From Aurantibacter crassamenti (GTDB lineage Bacteria > Bacteroidota > Bacteroidia > Flavobacteriales > Flavobacteriaceae), in the NCBI RefSeq assembly GCF_016811105.1, contig NZ_JAFBGM010000002.1:310001-374000 (forward strand): 64,000 nucleotides of DNA, read 5' to 3'. Below, one piece after another: positions 1 to 8,761 of this stretch (its first letter is position 1; every line of letters begins with the position of its first letter). Both the position numbers and the translations under genes were made by a program. The notes beneath the pieces were generated by a model. That model ran no database searches, had not been told where the DNA came from, and saw only the letters and a list, made by a program, of their open reading frames with translations.

Positions 1-1
1 G

Positions 2-823
2 ACACTTATGTTGGGGTCATGTGTATCTTCGAAAAAATTTAAAGATGCGCAAGCGCAAGCCGCAGAAGCAAAAGATTTATTAAACTCTGCTACAGTTAAA
101 TTGAATGACTGTTTAGAGGAAAAAGCAAGTGCAGATTCTAGATTAAAAACTTTAACAGATCAAAATTCATTCTTAAAGGCTAACAATCAAGAGTTGATTA
201 ACAACATGGGTAATTTAACTACCCTTACAACAAAAGGTGCTGAGAACCTTGAGAAGTCTTTAGAGAGCTTACAAGAAAAAGATTTGACAATAAGAAAGTT
301 GCAAGATGCAATTACACGTAGAGATTCAGTTAACTTATCATTGGTTCAGAGCCTTAAAGGTGTTCTTGGAAACTTAGATGACGAGGATATTGAAATCAGT
401 GTTGAAAAAGGTGTTGTATTCGTTTCTATTTCTGATAAACTTTTATTCAGCAGTGGTAGCTACAATGTAACTAGTAAAGCAAAAACTGTTTTAGGTAAAG
501 TTGCACAAGTAGTGAATAACAAACCTGATTTTGAATTTATGGTTGAAGGTCATACTGATGATGTACCTTACAGAAAGAACGGTGTTTTATTAGACAACTG
601 GGATTTAAGTGTTAAAAGAGCAACTGCTGTAGTACGTATTCTTCAGAATGATTACAATGTTGATCCTAAGCGTATGACTGCTGCCGGTAGAGCTGAGTTT
701 ATTCCAGTTTCTCAAACACAGAAATCTAAAAACAGAAGAACAAGAATTGTTGTTCTTCCTAAAATTGATCAATTCTATAGTATGATTGAAGAAGGAATGA
801 AAGATCCTGCTATCAACAACTAA
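2..823 (+). CDS. OmpA-family lipoprotein, 5' end outside window
   Basis: Outer-membrane lipoprotein that should tie the outer membrane to peptidoglycan. The reading frame is open to the window edge, so the start and most of the signal peptide lie upstream; the visible N-terminus TLMLGSC ends in a lipobox whose Cys would be lipidated. Counting from the Met at base 8, a charged helical/coiled-coil segment covers about residues 10-118 and an OmpA C-terminal domain about 128-250. This domain keeps the peptidoglycan (diaminopimelate) contacts known for the family: GHTD (Asp184) and LSVKR (Arg204), followed by NRRTRI. A terminator hairpin follows directly. It is homologous along its length to the protein at 7900-8670, including the C-terminal tail FYSMIEEGM versus FYDMVKEEM. 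The assignment is firm; only the N-terminus is missing. Confidence 0.93.
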   Translation, partial: TLMLGSCVSSKKFKDAQAQAAEAKDLLNSATVKLNDCLEEKASADSRLKTLTDQNSFLKANNQELINNMGNLTTLTTKGAENLEKSLESLQEKDLTIRKLQDAITRRDSVNLSLVQSLKGVLGNLDDEDIEISVEKGVVFVSISDKLLFSSGSYNVTSKAKTVLGKVAQVVNNKPDFEFMVEGHTDDVPYRKNGVLLDNWDLSVKRATAVVRILQNDYNVDPKRMTAAGRAEFIPVSQTQKSKNRRTRIVVLPKIDQFYSMIEEGMKDPAINN

Positions 824-842
824 GAGTTATTATAATTTATAT

Positions 843-874
843 AAAAACCCTGACGTAACAGTCAGGGTTTTTTT
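843..874 (+). terminator. Rho-independent terminator after ompA-like gene
   Basis: A perfect stem with arms AAAAACCCTGAC and GTCAGGGTTTTT around a six-base loop is followed by a run of T. It lies 20 bases after the OmpA stop codon and also faces the end of the convergent gene at 927. Confidence 0.9.
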
Positions 875-926
875 ATTGCCTAAAATTTAGTTGTAATTAC
901 TATTTTGGTGAAAATTAAAACCGGTG

Positions 927-1547
927 TTAGAAAATATCTAAACTACCTTTTCCTTCTCTAATTACTTCTGGCTCATAATTAGAAAGATCAATCACTGTTG
1001 ACGCGACATTGTCACCATAGCCACCATCAATAACAACATCAACAAGCTTATCCCACTTTTCATGAATCAGTTCTGGATCCGTAGTATATTCAAGTAATTC
1101 ATCTTCATCATAAATTGATGTTGAAACTATCGGGTTACCTAATGCTTCAACCAAAGCCAAAATAATGGCATTATCCGGTACACGAATACCAACGGTTTTT
1201 TTCTTTTTAAAAGCTTTTGGAAGGTTATTATTTCCTGGTAAAATAAAAGTATAGGGTCCTGGTAACGATCTTTTTAGAATCTTAAACGTACTTGAATCAA
1301 TTTGACGAACATAATCTGAAAGGTTACTCAAACCTGAACAAACAAAAGACCAATTTGCTTTAGCAAGTTTCACGCCTTTTATACGGGCAAGTTTTTCTAA
1401 AGCCTTATTATTAGTAATGTCACAACCCATACCATACACCGTATCAGTTGGGTAAATAACAATGCCGCCTTTTTGAAGCACATCCACTACCCTTTTTATT
1501 TCCTTCGGATTAGGGTTTTCTTCATATATCTTTATGAATTCAGCCAT
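927..1547 (-). CDS. Sua5/YciO/YrdC-family protein (threonylcarbamoyl-AMP synthase fold)
   Basis: Single-domain YrdC-fold protein of 206 residues. Members bind ATP, threonine and bicarbonate and make threonylcarbamoyl-AMP for the tRNA t6A modification. The nucleotide-binding signature PTDTVYGMG is at about residues 33-41, TFILPG near 100 and TVIDLS near the C-terminus. The stretch after the signature (RIKGVKLAKANWSFVCSGLS) and the shape of the C-terminus resemble the YciO branch more than TsaC or long Sua5, and the Sua5 C-terminal domain is absent. It could therefore be a YciO paralogue whose role is less certain, or it may serve as the t6A enzyme here. Its ATG lies 50 bases from the divergent start of the esterase at 1598. 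Confidence 0.85.
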   Translation of the reverse strand: MAEFIKIYEENPNPKEIKRVVDVLQKGGIVIYPTDTVYGMGCDITNNKALEKLARIKGVKLAKANWSFVCSGLSNLSDYVRQIDSSTFKILKRSLPGPYTFILPGNNNLPKAFKKKKTVGIRVPDNAIILALVEALGNPIVSTSIYDEDELLEYTTDPELIHEKWDKLVDVVIDGGYGDNVASTVIDLSNYEPEVIREGKGSLDIF

Positions 1548-1597
1548 ATTATTTACCTGATTTATACGTTATTACAAAGTAAGGAATATTTATTATC

Positions 1598-2443
1598 ATG
1601 AAAAACATCATACTTTTCATTTTTAGTTCATTTTTAATCTTCACTTCTTGCTCTGATGTATCGGAAATAAAAGATCCACCAATTGACACAACAGAATCAA
1701 AACAATTAACTAATGTTTCATATGGGGATCATTCAAAACAGGTGTACGACATCTATCTTCCTAAAAATAGGACATTAGATACTAAAATAATGGTTTTAGT
1801 TCATGGCGGTGGATGGAATGAAGGTGATAAAGCAGATACGAATGATTTTAAGAACTTTATTAGTGAGCAGCTACCTTCGATTGCAGTTGTAAACATGAAC
1901 TACAGGTTAGCCGATGAGAACAATCCGCCTTACCCTATGCAAATCGACGACATTTCTGCAGTTGTGAATCATTTAGAAACAAAACAAAATGAATATCAAA
2001 TCGGAACCGAACTAGGTTTCTTAGGTGTTAGTGCTGGCGGTCATTTATCTCTATTATGGTCATATGCGTTTGACAGTAACAATCAAGTAAATATGGTGAC
2101 TAGTATTGTTGGTCCAACTAATCTTTCAGATGATGCCTATATAAATTCTTCAAATGAAGATTTACAAAACCTAATATTTCAATTTGGTACTGATGTTGAA
2201 GTTTTAAAAGAAGTTAGTCCTTTATTTAATGTTGAAGCAAATTCACCACCAACGCAATTATTTTACGGAAAAAAAGACCCATTAATTCCAAATTCGCAAG
2301 GCATAGATTTAAATTTAAAACTTGATTCATTAAATGTAAAACATGAATTTACACATTATGAAAATGGAGGGCATGGGTGGTTAGGGCTAGATTTATTAGA
2401 CACTTCTATAAAATTAAAAACCTTTATAGAAGCTAATCTATAA
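1598..2443 (+). CDS. Alpha/beta hydrolase lipoprotein (COG0657-like esterase)
   Basis: Secreted lipid-anchored esterase/lipase of the BD-FAE/hormone-sensitive-lipase-like group. The first 17 residues form a lipoprotein signal ending IFTSC, with Cys18 to be lipidated. The oxyanion-hole motif HGGGW starts at His69, the nucleophile is Ser145 in GVSAGG, and the likely acid and base are Asp227 (KKDPLIP) and His259 (GGHGW), so the triad looks complete. The length of 281 fits a single hydrolase domain. The natural substrate cannot be read from the sequence. It stands alone: a divergent gene upstream and a convergent permease ending 19 bases downstream, with no clear terminator between them. Confidence 0.85.
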   Translation: MKNIILFIFSSFLIFTSCSDVSEIKDPPIDTTESKQLTNVSYGDHSKQVYDIYLPKNRTLDTKIMVLVHGGGWNEGDKADTNDFKNFISEQLPSIAVVNMNYRLADENNPPYPMQIDDISAVVNHLETKQNEYQIGTELGFLGVSAGGHLSLLWSYAFDSNNQVNMVTSIVGPTNLSDDAYINSSNEDLQNLIFQFGTDVEVLKEVSPLFNVEANSPPTQLFYGKKDPLIPNSQGIDLNLKLDSLNVKHEFTHYENGGHGWLGLDLLDTSIKLKTFIEANL

Positions 2444-2461
2444 TGAGAATTGAACCCATTA

Positions 2462-3760
2462 TTACCCTTTAATTGGTGACTTCCTTTTTATAAAATACAA
2501 TAGCGATAAAACAATAATAACGCTTAAAATAACCACGAATTCATTTTGAGCAAGATTCGTTAACAAATAGATAATAAGCAAACTAGATAATATTGGAATC
2601 ACAATACCACCCGGAATTCTAAAAACATTCTTTTGATTACCTTTTATCTTCCTTAGTTTAACCACCGATAAAGAGACGCCTAAATAAATCAGCAAAATTG
2701 TGGCACTTGAAATAATCGCAAGCTGTTCAAATCCACCTAAGGTTGCAAACAATAATCCCATTGCTGCATATGTGATTATAGAAATATAAGGTGTTTTAAA
2801 CTTAGAATGAATTTTTGTCAAATACGTAATTGGTAGCACTTTGTCTATAGAAGATTGATACAATACTCTTGGCATGCTCAAAATGGCACTACATAAATAT
2901 CCTATCATTGAAACAGCTGCACCCATTGTTAGTATAGTAAAACCAATAGGTCCGAAAATTTTCTTAGCCACCTCACCTAAAGGATTTTCTGTAAAAGTTG
3001 GTAAGGATGATCCAAGTACTCCTTGGGATACCGTTTGAATAAGTATATATAATAATAAAATTATAAGAATACTAAAGAATATTGCTTTGGGAATAGTAGT
3101 ATTCGGATTTTTCACTTCTCCACCAATTGACAAACTAGATTCAGCACCTTGAAATGCAAAAAATAGAATTAATGAAATTTCAGAGACTTCGCTAAATGTA
3201 GGGATGGTGGTTATAGTAAGATTCGTTAAAGATATCTCTCCCCAAGAAAAATATAGTAGTATTAGTAATGGAGTTAGCTTTACAATCGTAATAAACTTAA
3301 CTACTTTAATTCCATTATCAACCCCGATTACATTTATATAACCAAAACCACCAAAAAATAGCAAAAACATAAGAATTCTTATGCTTTCAAGTTTAAAAAT
3401 AGGAAATATGGAGCCTGCAATATCAACCACGGCATTTGCTACGGCAGCATCTGCTGATATAGATGCTAAAATAAAAAGTACAGAAGTAAGGAATCCAAAA
3501 TAAGGTCCGAACGCAGTGTTGATAAAAATATATGCTCCGCCAGAGGCTGTTAATCTGCTCCCTGCTTCCGCAAAGCACAACATAACTAATCCAATAAGTA
3601 CACCACAAAATAAATATGCGAAAATACTAGAAGCGCCAAGTGCCGCAGCAACAATTGCGGGTAGTACAAAAATCCCAGAACCAACAATAATATTAATAAT
3701 ATTAGCACTAAGACCAAAAACACCAACTACTCTAGTAAGAACTTCTTTTTTAGCGTTCAA
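2462..3760 (-). CDS. APC-superfamily amino acid permease
   Basis: Integral inner-membrane transporter of 432 residues with about 12 hydrophobic helices, typical of the amino acid-polyamine-organocation family. The helix 1 break GSGIFVLPA lies at about residues 27-35, and the helix 3 region with SLSIGGEV-type loops is recognisable. These permeases usually exchange or symport amino acids; the substrate is unknown here. The start is TTG: a stop codon lies two codons upstream in frame, and no ATG or GTG occurs before the first helix, so TTG at 3758-3760 seems obligatory. The gene follows uvrD on the same strand after about 50 bases and could be read from it. Confidence 0.85.
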   Translation of the reverse strand: MNAKKEVLTRVVGVFGLSANIINIIVGSGIFVLPAIVAAALGASSIFAYLFCGVLIGLVMLCFAEAGSRLTASGGAYIFINTAFGPYFGFLTSVLFILASISADAAVANAVVDIAGSIFPIFKLESIRILMFLLFFGGFGYINVIGVDNGIKVVKFITIVKLTPLLILLYFSWGEISLTNLTITTIPTFSEVSEISLILFFAFQGAESSLSIGGEVKNPNTTIPKAIFFSILIILLLYILIQTVSQGVLGSSLPTFTENPLGEVAKKIFGPIGFTILTMGAAVSMIGYLCSAILSMPRVLYQSSIDKVLPITYLTKIHSKFKTPYISIITYAAMGLLFATLGGFEQLAIISSATILLIYLGVSLSVVKLRKIKGNQKNVFRIPGGIVIPILSSLLIIYLLTNLAQNEFVVILSVIIVLSLLYFIKRKSPIKG

Positions 3761-3809
3761 TATTTAATAATCAAATTAGGTTATGATTCTCTGCTAAAAA
3801 CCATCCTCA

Positions 3810-6131
3810 CTAAAGTACCTCTAATTTTGCAAATCGGAGTAATAATTTTTTAATGTCACCTTGATCAAATTGTATCTCAGCTTTTTTATCATTACCCACA
3901 CCATCTATTTTCAACACCTTACCTCTACCGAATCTAGTGTGATTCACCAATGACCCTTCGGCTAAATTAGAATCAACAACATTCGTGTTTTCAACGGGTT
4001 GTGCTAATTGTGGTTTCAATTTTCTAAGTTTTCGTAATTGTGCGGAATTTGGTGTTCCTATTGTGGGCGCTGAACCACTTTTTGGTTTAACTTGACGTAA
4101 CTTCGATTTATCTACATCCCCAAAAATATCAGCATCAATTAAAGATTTATAGCGATATGTATTTTTTATCGGTGTCAGCTGTTCTATATACTTTTCATCA
4201 ATTTCTTCAATAAATCGACTAGGTTCAGAATCTATAAGTTTACCCCATCGATATCGTGTTTGAGCATAAGTTAGATACGCTTGCTTTTCAGCCCTCGTTA
4301 AGGCAACATAAAAAAGTCTTCTTTCTTCTTCGAGCTCACTACGGGTATTCATGCTCATACCGGAAGGAAATAAATCTTCTTCTAACCCTACAATATACAC
4401 GTACGGAAACTCAAGTCCTTTTGCCAAGTGAATGGTCATCAAAGCAACTCTGTCATCATCACCAGTATCATTATCTAAATCTGTTGCTAAGGCTACATCT
4501 TCAAGAAATTCAGAAATATTACCCGTGGCATCAGCAATTTCTTTTTGACCTTCAACAAAATCTTTAATTCCGTTTAAGAGTTCTTCAATATTTTCCATTC
4601 GAGCAATACCTTCGGGCGTGCCGTCTTTTTTAAATTCAATTAGAATTCCAGTCTTTTTAGCTACATGTTCAGCAAGAGTAAAAGCGTCAGCACTTTCATT
4701 CATAATTTGAAAACTCTGAATCATGGTGACAAAATCTTGTAATTTACGTTTTGTACCACCATTAATGCGTAAATCTATTTTATCTAGATTTTGCATCACT
4801 TCAATCATTGAACGCCCATAATGATTAGCAGCAACCACTAATTTATCAACTGTAGTTTGCCCAATACCACGCGTAGGGTAATTGATAACTCTTTTTAAAG
4901 CCTCTTCATCTTTTGGGTTGATTATAAGACGTAAATAAGAAAGTACATCTTTTATTTCTTTACGTTGGTAAAATGAAAGTCCACCATAAATACGATACGG
5001 TATATCACGTTTGCGCAAAGCATCTTCCATTGCACGTGATTGCGAGTTTGTTCGATATAAAATAGCAAAATTACCGTTTGGCAATTGATGCTGCATTTTA
5101 TTCTCAAATATTGAACCCGCAACAAAACGCCCTTCTTCAGCATCAGTAACACTTCTATGTACTTTTATAGATGGCCCATCATCATTAGCTGTCCAAACTA
5201 CCTTTTCTAGTTGATTTTTATTATTAGCAATGATTGAATTCGCTGCATTTACAATATTCTTTGTGGAGCGGTAATTTTGCTCCAATCGATAAACACCAAC
5301 ATTATCATAATCTCTTTGAAAGTTCAGAATATTACTAATGTTAGCACCTCTAAATGAATAAATACTCTGGGCATCATCACCAACGACGCAAATATTCTGA
5401 TAACGGTCTGACAAAGCCTTTACAATGAGGTATTGCGAATGATTGGTATCTTGGTACTCATCTACCAATATATACTTAAAACGTTCTTGGTACTTCATTA
5501 AAACCTCTGGAAAACGTGTCAGCAATTCATTTGTTCTTAAAAGTAAATCATCAAAATCCATTGCACCCGCCTTAAAGCAGCGATCCACATATTCTTGATA
5601 AATCTCTCCCAATCGAGGCCTTTTAGCCATTGCATCATCTTCAGTTAAATCAGGATTCTGCAAATAAGCTTTAACCGTAATCAGACTGTTTTTTAATGAA
5701 GAAATTCTATTCTGTATCTGTTTGTATTTATAAACATCTTTATCCAAGGCCTTTTCTCTAATAATAGCAGAAATAAGGCGCTGACTATCTTGGGTATCAT
5801 AAATAGTAAAATTACTGGGGTAGCCCAGTTTAGAACCGTCATAACGTAACAACTTGGCAAAAACGGAGTGAAAAGTTCCCATCCAAAGATTTTTAGCCTC
5901 TGCACCAACGATATCTGAAATACGCTTTTGCATTTCACGCGCGGCCTTATTGGTAAATGTCAAAGACAAAATATTGAAGGCGTCTACACCTTGATCCATC
6001 AAGTATGCAATTCTATACGTTAAAACCCTTGTTTTACCAGAACCAGCACCAGCTATAACCATTAGTGGACCCTCTTTGTGTAAAACAGGTTCTCTTTGTG
6101 CTTCGTTAAGTAGACTTAAATATTGTTCCAA
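3810..6131 (-). CDS. uvrD: UvrD/PcrA-type ATP-dependent DNA helicase
   Basis: Superfamily 1A 3'-5' DNA helicase of 773 residues acting in nucleotide-excision and mismatch repair and in removing proteins from DNA. Walker A AGAGSGKT is at residues 27-34, motif II is VDEYQDTN, then GDDAQSIYSFRGA (motif III), LEQNYRST (motif IV), MTIHLAKGLEFPYVYIVGLEE (motif V) and YVALTRAEKQAY (motif VI). The C-terminal 60 residues form the Tudor-like fold of PcrA/UvrD (HTRFGRGKVL). The start is TTG at 6129-6131, judged by the normal family start (MEQYLSLLNEAQREPV); no nearby in-frame ATG was found. It is complete and ordinary. Confidence 0.95.
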   Translation of the reverse strand: MEQYLSLLNEAQREPVLHKEGPLMVIAGAGSGKTRVLTYRIAYLMDQGVDAFNILSLTFTNKAAREMQKRISDIVGAEAKNLWMGTFHSVFAKLLRYDGSKLGYPSNFTIYDTQDSQRLISAIIREKALDKDVYKYKQIQNRISSLKNSLITVKAYLQNPDLTEDDAMAKRPRLGEIYQEYVDRCFKAGAMDFDDLLLRTNELLTRFPEVLMKYQERFKYILVDEYQDTNHSQYLIVKALSDRYQNICVVGDDAQSIYSFRGANISNILNFQRDYDNVGVYRLEQNYRSTKNIVNAANSIIANNKNQLEKVVWTANDDGPSIKVHRSVTDAEEGRFVAGSIFENKMQHQLPNGNFAILYRTNSQSRAMEDALRKRDIPYRIYGGLSFYQRKEIKDVLSYLRLIINPKDEEALKRVINYPTRGIGQTTVDKLVVAANHYGRSMIEVMQNLDKIDLRINGGTKRKLQDFVTMIQSFQIMNESADAFTLAEHVAKKTGILIEFKKDGTPEGIARMENIEELLNGIKDFVEGQKEIADATGNISEFLEDVALATDLDNDTGDDDRVALMTIHLAKGLEFPYVYIVGLEEDLFPSGMSMNTRSELEEERRLFYVALTRAEKQAYLTYAQTRYRWGKLIDSEPSRFIEEIDEKYIEQLTPIKNTYRYKSLIDADIFGDVDKSKLRQVKPKSGSAPTIGTPNSAQLRKLRKLKPQLAQPVENTNVVDSNLAEGSLVNHTRFGRGKVLKIDGVGNDKKAEIQFDQGDIKKLLLRFAKLEVL

Positions 6132-6454
6132 ATTTGTGTTTTTCCTAAATTGATTTATGTGGTAATTAACTCTGAATAAAACCTTTTCTACTAATATTTT
6201 CTAAAAGCAAAATGAAATAATATTATTCGGGTCAAGCCATAATCTAACTTGATAAATTATGGATGATAAATTTAGCCATAATTGCATACTTGGCTTTGGT
6301 AACTTGCTAATAATTATAAACAATAGCCCATCAATTTCATATGAATTTAAATATATTAGAGGCACTTTAAAGTTTAATCATAAATCCAATGACTGTATAT
6401 TTTATGCATTTCACTAAATAATTAAATTTTACAGTAACGTATAAAACCACCTGT
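6132..6454. other. Intergenic region between divergent uvrD and M20 gene
   Basis: This stretch contains no convincing ORF. It holds three copies of a short element: GCCATAAT at about 6236-6243 and 6275-6282 in direct orientation and ATTATGG at 6256-6262 inverted, which could be an operator. A near-consensus -7 element TATATTTT at 6396-6403 lies about 50 bases before the M20 start. Nothing else was recognised. Confidence 0.4.
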
Positions 6455-7732
6455 ATGAAAAAACTAGTAGTAACAGGAATTCTTTTATTTGGAATTCTAA
6501 GCACAGTACAAAGTCAAAAACTAGATAATGAATATGCCAAAATTGAATCTAAGGTTATTGCATGGCGGCATGATTTTCATCAAAATCCGGAATTAGGAAA
6601 CCGAGAGTTTAAAACAGCTGAGAAAATTGCCACACATCTAAAGTCATTAGGTATTGAGGTACAAACTGGCGTAGCCCATACGGGTGTGGTTGGCCTTTTA
6701 AAAGGCAATAAACCGGGTAAAGTTTTGGCGCTACGTGCTGATATAGATGCTTTGCCAGTAACTGAAAGAAATGATTTGCCTTTTAAATCAACCGTAACTT
6801 CAGAATTTAGAGGTGAAAAAGTTGGTGTTATGCATGCTTGTGGACATGATACGCATACCGCGATTTTAATGGGAGTTGCTGAAATATTATCAAAACATAA
6901 AGACAAGATAAAAGGTACCATTAAATTTATTTTTCAACCTTCAGAAGAAGGGCCACCACCCGGTGAAGAAGGTGGAGCCTTGTTAATGGTTAAAGAAGGT
7001 GTAATGGAAAAACCGAAAGTTGACGCTATTTTTGGTCTACACATTAATTCACAAACACCTGTTGGCACTATTTTGTATAAACCAGGGGGCATAATGGCTG
7101 CAGCACAGATTTTCACTATCAAGGTGAAAGGGAAACAAAGTCATGGTTCACAGCCATGGTCGGGTGTAGATCCTATATTAATAAGCGCAAAAATAATTGA
7201 CGGTCTTCAAACAATTATCAGTAGAGAAACAGAATTAACTGAAGAGGCTGCTGTAATTACAGTAGGAAAAATAAATAGTGGAATTCGCTTTAATATAATT
7301 CCTGAAACTGCTGAAATGATTGGTACCATTAGAACCCTAGACTATGAAATGAAAGAAAAACTCAACAAGCGAATGGTAGAAATGGTACGTGATATTGCCA
7401 AAGCTTATGGCGGTGAAGCAACTTGTGAAATTAAAGATGCCACAGATATTACATTTAATGATCCCGCTTTAGTTGAACAAATGCTACCTACCATGCAACG
7501 CGTTGCTGGTAATGAAAACGTACAATTGAGGAAAGCTACTACTGGCGCTGAAGATTTCTCATATTTTCAGCGTGAAGCCCCTGGTTTTTTCTTTTTCTTA
7601 GGAGGAATGACTCCTGGTTCTACCGAATCATTTCCGCACCACACTCCTGACTTTTTAATAGATGACAAGGGTATGATTTTAGGTGTAAAAACACTGACTG
7701 AAATGAGCTTAGATTATTTGAATAAAAAATAA
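6455..7732 (+). CDS. Exported M20-family amidohydrolase/carboxypeptidase
   Basis: Zinc-dependent amidohydrolase of the M20D (HipO/IAA-amino acid hydrolase, N-acyl-L-amino acid amidohydrolase) group, which cleaves N-acyl amino acids or hippurate-like substrates. A Sec signal peptide covers about residues 1-20, so the enzyme acts in the periplasm. Metal-binding motifs are visible: MHACGHDTH (His127, Cys129, His131), the SEEG glutamates near 165, the dimerisation domain starting at about 220, and the C-terminal GAEDFSYF with a downstream HHTPDF histidine. The length of 425 is normal for the family. The exact substrate is unknown. It is transcribed alone, about 165 bases from the next gene. Confidence 0.9.
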   Translation: MKKLVVTGILLFGILSTVQSQKLDNEYAKIESKVIAWRHDFHQNPELGNREFKTAEKIATHLKSLGIEVQTGVAHTGVVGLLKGNKPGKVLALRADIDALPVTERNDLPFKSTVTSEFRGEKVGVMHACGHDTHTAILMGVAEILSKHKDKIKGTIKFIFQPSEEGPPPGEEGGALLMVKEGVMEKPKVDAIFGLHINSQTPVGTILYKPGGIMAAAQIFTIKVKGKQSHGSQPWSGVDPILISAKIIDGLQTIISRETELTEEAAVITVGKINSGIRFNIIPETAEMIGTIRTLDYEMKEKLNKRMVEMVRDIAKAYGGEATCEIKDATDITFNDPALVEQMLPTMQRVAGNENVQLRKATTGAEDFSYFQREAPGFFFFLGGMTPGSTESFPHHTPDFLIDDKGMILGVKTLTEMSLDYLNKK

Positions 7733-7853
7733 GCGTTATACACTTTATATGAAAAGCTATTCCATACCGTTAGAAGAATAACGACAAGAAGCTTCGCTTT
7801 TGTTAAATAGCTTAAATTAAAAAAAAGTGAATCTCTTGAATAATTTACAATTG

Positions 7854-7861
7854 TATATTTG
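7854..7861 (+). promoter_or_regulatory. Bacteroidota -7 promoter element (TATATTTG)
   Basis: Exact match to the Bacteroidota consensus TAnnTTTG, 38 bases before the start of the gene at 7900. It sits inside the inverted repeat ATTGTA/TACAAT (7850-7855 and 7862-7867), which could be an operator. No clear -33 TTG at the usual distance. Confidence 0.45.
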
Positions 7862-7899
7862 TACAATAGATTTCATTAAATTAAACTAGTATCAATACT

Positions 7900-8670
7900 A
7901 TGAATAAACTAATACTTACTTTTTGTGCTGTACTTTTTCTTTGCAATCTTTCTAATGCACAAAGAAAAAGCGATTTAATTGCAGAGGTTGCCACGTTAAG
8001 AACTCAATTAGACTCAGTTTCTGCTGTAGTAGCTGAAGCCAAGAATAATGAAAAAATTGGACTGTCTGAAGCTGAATCTTATAAGAAGCAAGTCACAGAG
8101 TTACAAGATGCAAATCTTACATTAATGAAAAACTTGAACAGTTTTGCTGAAGTTTCAAACAAAAACACCAGTATCGTTAATACGGCAATGGCTACCATAG
8201 AAGCAAAAGAAGCACAATTGAAAAAAATAAAGGCAGCTCTCTCAAGCCATGATTCTACGGCACTTGTTGTTTTAACAAACGCTAAGCAAACTTTAGGTGA
8301 AGATGCAAAAATTGGTGTAGCTAACGGCGCGGTAATTATTTCATCAAAATTAGCCTCAATATTTGGTGATGATACAGGAACAACTGTTACGGCTAGTTCA
8401 GAAGAATGGTTAGGTAAAATTGCTGCAATATTAAAAGCGAATCCTAAATCATCAATAACCATTGAAGGTTTAAGTATGACGGGGGATTTAAAAACACCTG
8501 CACAACAGGCTATGGCCATAGAAGATATTTTAAAAGATAAATTCGAAATTGCTCCAGAACGGTTGTCTTCATCAGGTAGAGACGGTAATCTAAAAGAAGG
8601 AGTAATTATCAAGATTCACCCAAATTATCTAGACTTCTATGATATGGTTAAAGAAGAGATGAAGAATTAA
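7900..8670 (+). CDS. OmpA-related envelope protein with degenerate C-terminal domain
   Basis: Paralogue of the OmpA lipoprotein at the left edge of the window. A Sec signal peptide (about 1-20, ending SNAQ, without a lipobox Cys) is followed by a helical/coiled segment (about 22-115) and an OmpA-like C-terminal domain (about 135-240). The domain has lost the signature residues: GHTD is replaced by GLSM at 190-193, the LSxxR helix start is replaced by an Ala/Gln-rich stretch, and the terminal NRRTRI block is missing. By the known chemistry of the family it should not bind diaminopimelate peptidoglycan. It may be a structural or regulatory partner of the true OmpA. It is probably not a pseudogene, because the frame is intact and the tail FYDMVKEEM is conserved with its paralogue. 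Confidence 0.75.
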   Translation: MNKLILTFCAVLFLCNLSNAQRKSDLIAEVATLRTQLDSVSAVVAEAKNNEKIGLSEAESYKKQVTELQDANLTLMKNLNSFAEVSNKNTSIVNTAMATIEAKEAQLKKIKAALSSHDSTALVVLTNAKQTLGEDAKIGVANGAVIISSKLASIFGDDTGTTVTASSEEWLGKIAAILKANPKSSITIEGLSMTGDLKTPAQQAMAIEDILKDKFEIAPERLSSSGRDGNLKEGVIIKIHPNYLDFYDMVKEEMKN

Positions 8671-8761
8671 ATGTTGTTGTTTTAATTGCATGTAGTTGGA
8701 TAAATACTTTTTGAAAAAAATCATCGTTCTATTTTCAGAAACCAATTAACCACAACCAAAA

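Noticed and set aside
8079-8612. 177-codon ORF on the minus strand over the OmpA paralogue
   Set aside because: It is a shadow of the real gene; its composition follows the complement of the plus-strand codons and it has no start context.
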